In this document: one piece after another, positions 1-5,971 of the stretch
How the letters are laid out: each line of letters opens with the position of its first letter
Numbering within the stretch: position 1 is the stretch's first letter
Assembly: GCA_947441205.1 (NCBI GenBank)
Contig: CANETM010000024.1
Span: 1-11,901, forward strand
Direction of reading: 5' to 3'
Length of the DNA: 11,901 nucleotides
Source: Bacteroidota bacterium
GTDB taxonomy: Bacteria; Bacteroidota; Bacteroidia; Chitinophagales; Chitinophagaceae
Notes under the pieces: model-generated
Database searches by the model: none
Told to the model about the DNA's origin: nothing
What the model saw: only the letters and a program-made list of their open reading frames with translations
Made by a program: the position numbers and the translations under genes

Positions 1-665
1 CAGTAACAGTTGCCTATAAAGGAAGTGTTGCGCATCATGATAGTAGCGGTGGGGGTGGTATAATAGCTGAAGGTGATGTTCAATGGATGACTGCAGCAAG
101 TGGTTTGTTGCATAAAGAATACCATAGTGAAGACTTCAGCAAAACAGGGGGAGATTTTCAAATGGTTCAATTATGGGTAAATCTTCCTGCTAAGGATAAA
201 ATGAGCACACCTAAATACCAAGCAATAACCAATGCTCAAATACCTAAAATTCCTGTTCCTCAAAATGGAGGTTTAGTGGAAGTAATTGCAGGTACTTATG
301 AAGAAAATAATGGGGCGGCTACTACCTTTTCACCTGTGCATATGTTAAATGCAAAGTTAAACGAAGGTGGAGAAGCCATTTTCAACTTTCCAGCTCATTT
401 CAATACTGGATTATTAGTTATTGAAGGTAGCGTTATCATAAACGGTAGTGAGGATGTACCATTGGATCATTTCGCTTTGTTCACCAATAATGGGGAATCC
501 TTTACGATAAAAGCAACTGAAAACAGTGTTGTATTAATTTTATCAGGAGATCCCATCAAAGAACCTATTGCTGCTCATGGACCATTTGTGATGAATACAC
601 GTCAAGAAATTATGCAGGCATTTGAGGATTATGAAAATGGAAAATTTGGAGAATTGATTGATTAG
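1..665 (+). CDS. Pirin family protein, 5' end outside the window
   Basis: The reading frame is open from base 3 (V-T-V-A-Y-K-G-S...) to the TAG at 663-665. The gene therefore starts upstream, and the ATG at 87 is only an internal methionine. About 220 residues are visible; pirins are usually near 290, so roughly 70-80 N-terminal residues are missing. The core cupin stretch is clear: GSVAHHDSSG, then GDVQWMTA and GLLHKEY. In pirins the His and Glu of that last motif (H37 and E39 of the visible part) bind the metal together with an H-x-H pair that would lie before the window. The C-terminal cupin ends in the family signature around GDPIKEPIAAHGPFVMNT and QAFEDYENGKFG. Pirins are cytoplasmic bicupin metalloproteins; some have quercetinase activity and some are regulators. 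The role here cannot be told. The next gene follows 23 bases later on the same strand, so co-transcription is likely. Confidence 0.93.
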   Translation, partial: VTVAYKGSVAHHDSSGGGGIIAEGDVQWMTAASGLLHKEYHSEDFSKTGGDFQMVQLWVNLPAKDKMSTPKYQAITNAQIPKIPVPQNGGLVEVIAGTYEENNGAATTFSPVHMLNAKLNEGGEAIFNFPAHFNTGLLVIEGSVIINGSEDVPLDHFALFTNNGESFTIKATENSVVLILSGDPIKEPIAAHGPFVMNTRQEIMQAFEDYENGKFGELID

Positions 666-688
666 AATTGACCAAAATTTTGATAGCT

Positions 689-2083
689 ATGAAAACTTGT
701 AGACTTATTTTTTTGTTCCTATTTATTTTAATTTTTTCTAAGACAGCTGTTGCTCAATTTGAAATTAAAATTAAATCAACTAATACCTATGATAGCATAG
801 CATACTTAAGAGGTGTTGTGTTTGATGATAAAAATTATATTCCCAAAGACACTATAGCACTATATAAAGGGTCAAATACTATAAAGTATAATAAATCAAT
901 TGTTGGGGGTATCTACTTTTTATATTTTCCAAAAAGCAAACAAAAAATTTATTTAACACTCGAGAATAACGACAAAATAAATTTAACAATTACGGATGCT
1001 AATTATATCAATTCCATAAAAACCAATAGTCTAAAAAACGATAGTTTTTTTGCCTACCAAAGATTTGAAAAAACTTTTTCTAATGTAGACAGTTCCTATG
1101 ATTTACAAATAAAACAAGGTAAAAAATTTAACCTTGCTCAAAAGGCTGCTTTTTTCGAAATAAAAAACAAACAGTTGGGTAATTCTAGAAATGCAATCAT
1201 GAAAACATTAAAGCCTTCGTCTGCAATGTATTTATACTTCGATGCTTTAAATAAATTAGATGCATCAGTTCCCAATCGTAAACAATTTGATTTACGAACA
1301 AAGTTTTTTCATTCCTTCGATTTGAATGCACCTAAATTATTGTTTACACCAGTCATCAGGCAAGTGCTAACTGAATATTTATCTTATTACCCTTTACAAG
1401 CTGATTCTATATTAAAAGGAGTTGACACCATTATGCAAAATCTTGATTGTAAAGGGAAAGCTTATCCTTATGTTTTTGATCAGCTCACCAAAATTTTAAA
1501 AAATCGAGAAATTCAGAACAATACAGTTGCTTACACTTATTTTATTAATAAGTACGTGAAGCTTAATAAATGTAAATTTCTTGAACCGAGATTGGAGAAA
1601 CAATTTTTGGAGGAATTAGATAAATTGTCAATCCTGTCTTCACAGGATACGAGTTTAAATATTATTTTGAAGGACACTTCAGGAATCGAACAAAATATGT
1701 ATGACTTTGCGAAACTTCATGACTTGACCTTAATCACCTTTTTTGATCCAACCTGTGAACATTGTAAAGTGGAGTTACCTAAAATGGATAGTGTTGTAAA
1801 TTTATTGGAACAACAATTTGTTCGTAAAATTGGCAAGTTTACGGTTTGCAATGACATGGGAACGCAACCTGATGTATGGAAGGCATTCATTAGAGAAAAT
1901 AAATTATTCAATGATTATATACACGTTAGCTTGGGTTCCAATAATGATATTAGAAAGGCTTATGATGCATATACGAATCCACTTTTTTACTTAATTAATA
2001 AGGAGGGTAGGTTTGTTGGGAAAAAAATCAGTGTCAATACCCTACGAAAGGTGATTTTAAACTATGTTCAATCGGAGAAATAA
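689..2083 (+). CDS. Exported thioredoxin-fold protein (DUF4369/DUF5106/TlpA-like)
   Basis: The frame is open from a TTG at 668, but ATG 689 is the better start. It gives 464 residues and puts a signal peptide at the very N-terminus: MKTC, a hydrophobic run of about 13 residues, then TAVAQ as the probable cleavage region. Residues about 25-105 form a beta-rich domain like DUF4369. The alpha-helical middle (about 115-325) resembles DUF5106. The C-terminal third is a thioredoxin fold with active site C356-E-H-C359 after TLITFFDPT, and the expected cis-proline P431 in TNPLFYLI. Such proteins are common in Bacteroidota envelopes and are expected to reduce or exchange disulfides outside the cytoplasm. 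The substrate is unknown. It follows the pirin gene by 23 bases and precedes another exported protein. Domain limits and families are recalled from memory, so the fold is surer than the DUF numbers. A resident lipid anchor is unlikely because no lipobox cysteine is seen. Confidence 0.85.
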   Translation: MKTCRLIFLFLFILIFSKTAVAQFEIKIKSTNTYDSIAYLRGVVFDDKNYIPKDTIALYKGSNTIKYNKSIVGGIYFLYFPKSKQKIYLTLENNDKINLTITDANYINSIKTNSLKNDSFFAYQRFEKTFSNVDSSYDLQIKQGKKFNLAQKAAFFEIKNKQLGNSRNAIMKTLKPSSAMYLYFDALNKLDASVPNRKQFDLRTKFFHSFDLNAPKLLFTPVIRQVLTEYLSYYPLQADSILKGVDTIMQNLDCKGKAYPYVFDQLTKILKNREIQNNTVAYTYFINKYVKLNKCKFLEPRLEKQFLEELDKLSILSSQDTSLNIILKDTSGIEQNMYDFAKLHDLTLITFFDPTCEHCKVELPKMDSVVNLLEQQFVRKIGKFTVCNDMGTQPDVWKAFIRENKLFNDYIHVSLGSNNDIRKAYDAYTNPLFYLINKEGRFVGKKISVNTLRKVILNYVQSEK

Positions 2084-2107
2084 CTATTTAATTTCAACAT
2101 ATTTAAT

Positions 2108-2115
2108 TAAATTTG
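2108..2115 (+). promoter_or_regulatory. Possible -7 element for the DUF1573 gene
   Basis: TAAATTTG matches the Bacteroidota -7 consensus TAnnTTTG. It would start transcription about 15 bases before the ATG at 2133. No TTTG lies at the right distance upstream, so this is weak. The gene may instead be read from the upstream operon. Confidence 0.3.
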
Positions 2116-2132
2116 TTTTCTAAATATTTTAT

Positions 2133-2528
2133 ATGAAAAAAGTCTTTTTAGCAACATTATTCATTTTAGGTGCTTTTGCAGTGAATGCTCAAACAACTCC
2201 TGCACCAACTGATATCACAAAAGTGTTGAAATTCACTAATGAAAATTATGATATGGGTAAAATCGTAACTGGTAAGCAAACTGAGTTTACGGTTGATGTT
2301 GAAAATATTAGTAACGCACCAGTGACCTTGGACAATGTAATGGTAGGTTGTGGTTGCACTACCCCAAGATATACTAAGGGTCAAGTGTTAGCTCCAGGTG
2401 GTCACGCTTCAGTTGTACTAGGTTTTAATGGTAGTGCAAGTGGTGCTTTCTCTAAAGTAGCTACTTTGTTTTTTAGTGGTAATTTAACTAAGCAGGTAAG
2501 TTTCCATGGTGAGGGGGTTCCTCAATAG
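2133..2528 (+). CDS. Small exported DUF1573-domain protein
   Basis: 131 residues. The N-terminus is a textbook signal peptide (MKKVFLATLFILGAFAVNAQ, residues 1-20), so the mature protein of about 111 residues is periplasmic or outer-envelope. The rest is one immunoglobulin-like domain of the DUF1573 type: ENYDMGKIVTGK near 37-49, EFTVDVENISNAPVTL at 51-66, the hallmark GCGCTTP at 72-78 (C73 and C75), LAPGG at 86-90, and a final beta-strand ending FHGEGVPQ. This family resembles ASPM/SPD-2/Hydin-like beta-sandwich domains and is abundant in Bacteroidota; its biochemical role is not established. The gene lies 49 bases after the thioredoxin-fold gene and is followed by a strong terminator. The C-x-C pair and the neighbouring C-x-x-C oxidoreductase make a redox link conceivable, but that is inference only. 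Confidence 0.88.
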   Translation: MKKVFLATLFILGAFAVNAQTTPAPTDITKVLKFTNENYDMGKIVTGKQTEFTVDVENISNAPVTLDNVMVGCGCTTPRYTKGQVLAPGGHASVVLGFNGSASGAFSKVATLFFSGNLTKQVSFHGEGVPQ

Positions 2529-2546
2529 GAAATTTCAATATATTTT

Positions 2547-2577
2547 AAAAAAGGTCATCCGTTGGGTGGCCTTTTTT
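2547..2577 (+). terminator. Rho-independent terminator after the DUF1573 gene
   Basis: A 14-bp stem (2547-2560 with 2564-2577) has a 3-base loop GTT. Two of the pairs are G-U. It ends in six T and lies 18 bases after the stop codon. The A-rich left arm means it could also act on transcripts from the other strand. Confidence 0.9.
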
Positions 2578-2593
2578 GTTTTAAGCTTGTAAG

Positions 2594-2620
2594 GGATTAG
2601 CTCCCTTTGGTCGCTGATCC
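2594..2620. repeat. Small hairpin, first of an intergenic palindrome run
   Basis: GGATTAGC at 2594-2601 pairs with GCTGATCC at 2613-2620 (8 bp, one G-U). An overlapping alternative is AAGGGA (2591-2596) with TCCCTT (2602-2607), so two foldings compete. No T-tract follows, so it is not a typical terminator. Confidence 0.5.
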
Positions 2621-2645
2621 TTGAGTGGGGGGCTTCAATAGGCTC

Positions 2646-2675
2646 AAAAACCAGTGGCTTCGCCACTAGTTTTTT
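2646..2675 (+). terminator. Terminator-like hairpin with T-tract in the left copy
   Basis: AGTGGC (2653-2658) pairs with GCCACT (2662-2667) over a TTC loop. After one C-A mismatch the stem continues with AAAAAC against GTTTTT. Six T follow on the plus strand. It lies about 70 bases after the first terminator, so it could be a backup terminator for the plus-strand operon or a stop for minus-strand transcripts. Confidence 0.6.
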
Positions 2676-2681
2676 GTTACC

Positions 2682-2700
2682 AAAAGGGCTATGCCCTTTT
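2682..2700. repeat. Perfect 8-bp hairpin with TAT loop
   Basis: AAAAGGGC (2682-2689) pairs exactly with GCCCTTTT (2693-2700). Four T at the end make it a weak terminator candidate on the plus strand. It belongs to the palindrome run between the DUF1573 and tRNA genes. Confidence 0.55.
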
Positions 2701-2721
2701 AACACTTTTCTTCAAAATTTT

Positions 2722-2742
2722 GCATAAAAGCAAGCTTTATGC
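2722..2742. repeat. Bulged hairpin in the palindrome run
   Basis: GCATAAAAGC (2722-2731) pairs with GCTTTATGC (2734-2742) with one bulged A. Two smaller palindromes follow: CATTT/AAATG (2745-2749 with 2754-2758) and TCAC-TTC-GTGA (2764-2774). No T-tract is attached to them. Confidence 0.5.
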
Positions 2743-2785
2743 CTCATTTTTCGAAATGTTTATTCACTTCGTGACTTCGGAAAAC

Positions 2786-2813
2786 AAAAAAACCACGATA
2801 AATCGTGGTTTTT
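2786..2813 (-). terminator. Terminator of the tRNA-Ser gene
   Basis: On the minus strand the stem AAAAACCACGA/TCGTGGTTTTT (11 bp, loop TTTA) is followed by an uninterrupted run of seven T. It begins about 8 bases after the encoded CCA of the tRNA, which is typical spacing for a single-gene tRNA transcript. Confidence 0.88.
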
Positions 2814-2821
2814 GAGCCTAT

Positions 2822-2909
2822 TGGCGGAGAGTTAGGGATTCGAACCCCAGGACCTGTTACAGTCAACAGTTTTCAAGACTGCCGCAATCGACCGCTCTGC
2901 CAACTCTCC
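2822..2909 (-). tRNA. tRNA-Ser with anticodon UGA, CCA encoded
   Basis: Read on the minus strand, the acceptor stem GGAGAGT (2909-2903) pairs with ACTCTCC (2832-2826). The discriminator is G at 2825, as expected for serine, and CCA is encoded at 2824-2822. The anticodon arm is GCAGT-CTTGAAA-ACTGT, so the loop gives anticodon TGA, which reads UCA and other UCN codons. A long class II variable arm lies between the anticodon and T arms (around GACTGTAACAGGTC), another serine hallmark. The T loop is TTCGAAT. Total length is 88 with CCA. It is a single-gene unit with its own promoter and terminator, divergent from the ABC gene. Confidence 0.96.
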
Positions 2910-2913
2910 GCGG

Positions 2914-2945
2914 CAAATGTAGTAACTGAATCCCAATTATGCAAA
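2914..2945 (-). promoter_or_regulatory. Promoter of tRNA-Ser, Bacteroidota consensus
   Basis: On the minus strand TTTG (2945-2942), a 20-base spacer, then TACATTTG (2921-2914) fit the Bacteroidota primary-sigma promoter TTTG-N19-21-TAnnTTTG exactly. Only four bases separate the -7 element from the first tRNA base at 2909. Transcription should therefore begin within about two bases of the mature 5' end. Confidence 0.75.
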
Positions 2946-3021
2946 AAAAACATATAATAATTGTGGCTAAATGAAAGTCCTAATTCATTGACTACCATGT
3001 ATCTTTACAAAAATGGAATAA

Positions 3022-4842
3022 GTGAAAGAATTATTTGCATTAAATGGTTTTTTTTGGAAATATAGATTTCGGTTTTTTTCTGGAATATTATTAGTTATTG
3101 CAACAAACTATTTAGCAGTTTTGTCTCCACAAATTACTGGCTATGTTGTGAATCTTGTTCAAGAAAAGATATTAAAGGGACAAGCGGTGCAAAATGTACA
3201 CGATGATTTAATTATTTCTATAATAGCTTCCTTTAGTACTCAATTTCAATTTAGTTTTCCTGCATTGATTACTTTTTGTAGTATAATCATATTGGTTTTA
3301 GCAATATTTCGTGGGGTATTTATGTTTTTCATGAGACAAACCATAATTGTCATGAGTAGACATATTGAATATGATCAAAAAAATCAAGTGTTTGCTCATT
3401 ATCAAAAACTAGATACCGAGTTTTATAAAACACATAGTACAGGTGATTTAATGAATAGAATGGCTGAAGACGTAAGTAGGGTTAGAATGTACACAGGGCC
3501 ATCAATCATGTATTTGATTAACTTAATATCTATAATTGGATTTTGTTTGTTTAATATGTTTACTAAAGATTTAGAATTAAGTTTATATGTTTTGGCACCC
3601 TTACCTGTATTAGCAATTACAATTTATATTGTGAATACAGTAATCAATAAAAAAAGTGAACAGATACAAGAACAACTATCAGATTTAACAACAAATGCAC
3701 AAGAATCTTATTCTGGTATTAGAGTTATAAAATCATTTGTTCAAGAGTCTGCAATGCTTGGATTTTTTAAGAAAAATAGCGAGCTATATCGAAAAAGTGC
3801 AGTTGGGTTAGCTAGTGTTGAAGCTTTCTATACACCAACCATGTCATTAATGATTGGTATTAGCACGTTACTTACTATTTTCCTTGGCGGTATTCAAGCG
3901 TATCATGATCCAAGTAAAGTGGGTATTATCATTGAGTTTGTTTTTTATATCAATATGTTAACTTTCCCGGTAAGTGCAATTGGTTTAACGGCTAGTATGA
4001 TTCAACGTGCTGCAGCGTCTCAAAAAAGATTAAATGAATTCCTAGCAATTCAGCCAACTATTCATAGTGGCAATAATGAAATTAAGAATAACATTAAAGG
4101 GAATATTATTTTTGAAAATGTTGATTTAGTTTATCCTCATTCAGGGGTAAAAGCAGTTGCTGATTTTAATTTAGAAATCAAAGCAGGGCAAAAAGTATTA
4201 ATTCTTGGAAAAACAGGTTCTGGCAAATCCTCCATTGCGCAACTCATATCAAGAATGTATGACCCAACTAAAGGGAAAATTTTAATTGACGGACAAGATA
4301 TTAAATCAATGCCGTTGCAAGCCTATAGAAAGCAAGTTGGCTATGTTCAGCAGGATGTATTTTTGTTTAGTGATTCCATTATGAACAATGTACAATTTGG
4401 ATTGACTGATTTAACAAATGATAATACTAAACATATTGAAGCCACCAAAACTGCAAATGTTTATAATGAAATTAATCAATTACCAAAACAGTTTCAAACA
4501 ACAGTAGGGGAAAGAGGTACTACTTTAAGTGGTGGGCAAAAGCAAAGAATTTCCATAGCCAGATCAATTATTAAAGAGCCATCCATTTTTGTTTTTGATG
4601 ATTGTTTAAGTGCTGTTGACACTAAAACGGAACAATCTATTTTAAAAAATTTAGCGTCTAATATCCATCATAAAACGGCTATTTTTATAACCCATCGTAT
4701 ATTTTTCACCTATCAATTTGATGTTATTATCTACTTGGAAGAAGGCAAAATTGTAGAAATTGGCACACACGAAAGTTTGTTAGCCAAAAAAGGTCTTTAT
4801 GCCGAACTTTATAGCCTACAACAAACCCAAGAAAATTCATAA
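3022..4842 (+). CDS. ABC exporter half-transporter (fused membrane and ATPase domains)
   Basis: 606 residues from a GTG start. The start is set by the in-frame TAA immediately before it and by the lack of another early methionine. Residues about 1-340 are a six-helix type I exporter membrane domain, with the EFYKTHSTGDLMNRM coupling segment at 133-147 and the conserved ESYSGIRVIKSF at 228-239. Residues about 360-595 are the ATPase: Walker A GKTGSGKS 396-403, Q-loop near Q443-Q444, signature LSGGQ 502-506, Walker B IFVFDD 522-527, D-loop SAVD 530-533 and H-loop H558. The residue after the Walker B aspartate is D527 rather than the usual catalytic Glu. That is typical of degenerate-site subunits of heterodimeric exporters (MdlA/BmrC-like) but also occurs elsewhere. 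It should pump lipids, peptides or drugs out through the inner membrane. The substrate is unknown and no partner gene lies next to it. Confidence 0.93.
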   Translation: MKELFALNGFFWKYRFRFFSGILLVIATNYLAVLSPQITGYVVNLVQEKILKGQAVQNVHDDLIISIIASFSTQFQFSFPALITFCSIIILVLAIFRGVFMFFMRQTIIVMSRHIEYDQKNQVFAHYQKLDTEFYKTHSTGDLMNRMAEDVSRVRMYTGPSIMYLINLISIIGFCLFNMFTKDLELSLYVLAPLPVLAITIYIVNTVINKKSEQIQEQLSDLTTNAQESYSGIRVIKSFVQESAMLGFFKKNSELYRKSAVGLASVEAFYTPTMSLMIGISTLLTIFLGGIQAYHDPSKVGIIIEFVFYINMLTFPVSAIGLTASMIQRAAASQKRLNEFLAIQPTIHSGNNEIKNNIKGNIIFENVDLVYPHSGVKAVADFNLEIKAGQKVLILGKTGSGKSSIAQLISRMYDPTKGKILIDGQDIKSMPLQAYRKQVGYVQQDVFLFSDSIMNNVQFGLTDLTNDNTKHIEATKTANVYNEINQLPKQFQTTVGERGTTLSGGQKQRISIARSIIKEPSIFVFDDCLSAVDTKTEQSILKNLASNIHHKTAIFITHRIFFTYQFDVIIYLEEGKIVEIGTHESLLAKKGLYAELYSLQQTQENS

Positions 4843-4906
4843 ATAAATAATTTCAAAAATCCAACCAATTTATATATTTTAGACTATTAAATGAAATTTT
4901 CAAAAT

Positions 4907-5455
4907 ATGGACAACGAGCAATTTGAGCAGTATGATAAAAAAATAGAAAGTGTTTATAGTACTAGAATCCGCGCAGGGAAGAGAAGGACTTATTTCTTTG
5001 ATGTAAGAGCAACTCGTGGGAATGACTACTTTTTAACGATTACAGAAAGTAGAAAACGTTTCGATAATAATGGGTATGATCGACATAAAATTTTCTTATA
5101 TAAAGAAGATTTTAATAAATTTTTAAAAGCTGTAACGGAAGCGCTTGATTTTGTGAAAACTGAATTGATGCCTGATTTTGATTTTGATGCATTTAATCAT
5201 GAAGACGCTTTTGCGGCTGATAATTATGGAACCAACCCATTGCAGACTGCACCGAATGATTTAGAAGTAAATAGGGATCATGTTGCTGATGTTGCAATTC
5301 AAGTTGAACAATCAACAGCAGTAACTGAACCAGAACCAGAACCAGAACAAGATATTGACCCATCTACCATTACTGAAAAGAAACCTTTGGAAGCACGTGA
5401 TTCAAATGCAAGTCAAGGCGATAATTTGAGTAATGAAGAAGTAGATAAATGGTAG
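4907..5455 (+). CDS. DUF3276 family PUR-domain protein
   Basis: 182 residues. Residues about 14-88 form a single PUR repeat: SVYSTRIRAGKRRTYFFDVR, then DYFLTITESRKRF and HKIFLYKEDFNKFLKAVTEAL. It is rich in basic and aromatic residues like the PUR-alpha nucleic-acid-binding fold. Bacteroidota carry this as DUF3276, and a related Borrelia PUR protein binds DNA and RNA. The C-terminal half (about 89-182) is acidic, poor in hydrophobic residues and probably disordered, with an EPEPEPEQ stretch at 141-148. No signal peptide is seen, so it should be cytoplasmic. The likely role is single-stranded DNA or RNA binding, with regulatory targets unknown. It starts 64 bases after the ABC gene and converges on the GNAT gene with 17 bases between. 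Only the PUR part is confidently assigned. Confidence 0.85.
   Translation: MDNEQFEQYDKKIESVYSTRIRAGKRRTYFFDVRATRGNDYFLTITESRKRFDNNGYDRHKIFLYKEDFNKFLKAVTEALDFVKTELMPDFDFDAFNHEDAFAADNYGTNPLQTAPNDLEVNRDHVADVAIQVEQSTAVTEPEPEPEQDIDPSTITEKKPLEARDSNASQGDNLSNEEVDKW
5327..5350 (+). repeat. In-frame hexamer repeat encoding Glu-Pro
   Basis: Three exact copies of GAACCA and a fourth with one change (GAACAA) encode E-P-E-P-E-P-E-Q in the acidic tail of the DUF3276 protein. The unit is a whole number of codons, so copy-number change would alter tail length without a frameshift. Confidence 0.8.
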
Positions 5456-5472
5456 TTTGATAAATGCTTTGA

Positions 5473-5961
5473 CTACAGCTGTTTAGTCATCCAAATATCA
5501 CATCCGCAGTGCCCACTATTTCCCAAAGGTTGATTGATTCTCACAAAGCCCACTTTTTCATATATTGAAACTGCTTTTGAGAGCTCAGGCATTGACTCAA
5601 GGTATACTTGATTATATCCATTTTGTTTAGCCCAATGCATGGATTGCAATAATAATTTTTTCCCTAAACCAGTTCCTCTGGCTGAACTGTCTAAATATAA
5701 TTTAACTAATTCGCAAGTACCTTCAGGTAGGTTTATAGTTGGATAAATGCCACAACCTCCAACAATTACATTATTGATTGTTGCAACAAAATAAAATGAC
5801 CCTGGAGATCTGAATAATTCAAAAAGTGCATCTGTAGTTGGATCAAAATATACAGTACCAGGTTTATTTGCTCCAAATTCAGTTAAAGTATTTCTAATTA
5901 CTTTAGCAAGTGCAATATTATCAGTCGGCTCTATTGGGCGTATTATAATTTGATCCTCCAT
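5473..5961 (-). CDS. GNAT family N-acetyltransferase
   Basis: 162 residues covering one complete GNAT domain. The acetyl-CoA binding motif A is ELVKLYLDSSARGTGLGKKLL (84-104) with the R-x-x-G-x-G loop at 95-100. Upstream is the beta-strand pair FYFVATINNVIVGGCGIYP. Motif B is around YLESMPELSKAVSIYEKVGFV (120-140). The tail GNSGHCGCDIWMTKQL, with H151, C152 and C154, closes the domain. It should transfer an acetyl group from acetyl-CoA to an amine on a small molecule or protein in the cytoplasm; the substrate is not predictable from sequence. The ATG is 10 bases after the pgi stop, so it is probably translated from the ltaE-pgi transcript. Its 3' end converges with the DUF3276 gene and no terminator is visible in the 17-base gap. 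Confidence 0.9.
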   Translation of the reverse strand: MEDQIIIRPIEPTDNIALAKVIRNTLTEFGANKPGTVYFDPTTDALFELFRSPGSFYFVATINNVIVGGCGIYPTINLPEGTCELVKLYLDSSARGTGLGKKLLLQSMHWAKQNGYNQVYLESMPELSKAVSIYEKVGFVRINQPLGNSGHCGCDIWMTKQL

Positions 5962-5971
5962 GTTTTATTAG

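Larger units (their letters stand above)
2636..2823. repeat. 18-bp perfect inverted repeat enclosing a 152-bp hairpin-rich segment
   Basis: CAATAGGCTCAAAAACCA at 2636-2653 is the exact reverse complement of 2806-2823, with 152 bases between. The right arm is the minus-strand tail of the tRNA-Ser gene: it starts in the encoded CCA and runs into the tRNA terminator stem. The left arm faces the other way and also runs into a hairpin followed by T residues. The segment is 188 bp long, has no coding frame, and carries no obvious flanking target duplication. It may be an inverted copy of the tRNA terminator module or a small REP/MITE-like element. Confidence 0.75.

Noticed and set aside
87..665. 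Separate 192-residue gene starting at ATG 87
   Set aside because: The frame is open to the window edge, and the bases before 87 encode conserved pirin sequence (GSVAHHDSSG), so the ATG is internal.
668..688. TTG start for the thioredoxin-fold gene
   Set aside because: It would add seven residues before the signal peptide. ATG 689 puts the hydrophobic export signal at the N-terminus in the usual way.
1717..2384. Minus-strand frames at 1717-1911 and 2166-2384
   Set aside because: They are antisense to the thioredoxin-fold and DUF1573 genes and have no recognisable domains.
2560..2653. Degenerate tRNA upstream of the left 18-bp repeat
   Set aside because: The 3' half of tRNA-Ser (T arm and acceptor) was compared with the bases before 2636 and no alignment beyond a few bases was found.
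2578..2820. CRISPR array or transposase remnant in the hairpin-rich gap
   Set aside because: The palindromes differ in sequence, there are no regularly spaced direct repeats, and no frame encodes transposase-like sequence.
4891..4926. 11-codon frame overlapping the DUF3276 start
   Set aside because: ATG 4891 opens a short out-of-frame peptide ending at TGA 4924-4926. It is too short and shows no support beyond chance.
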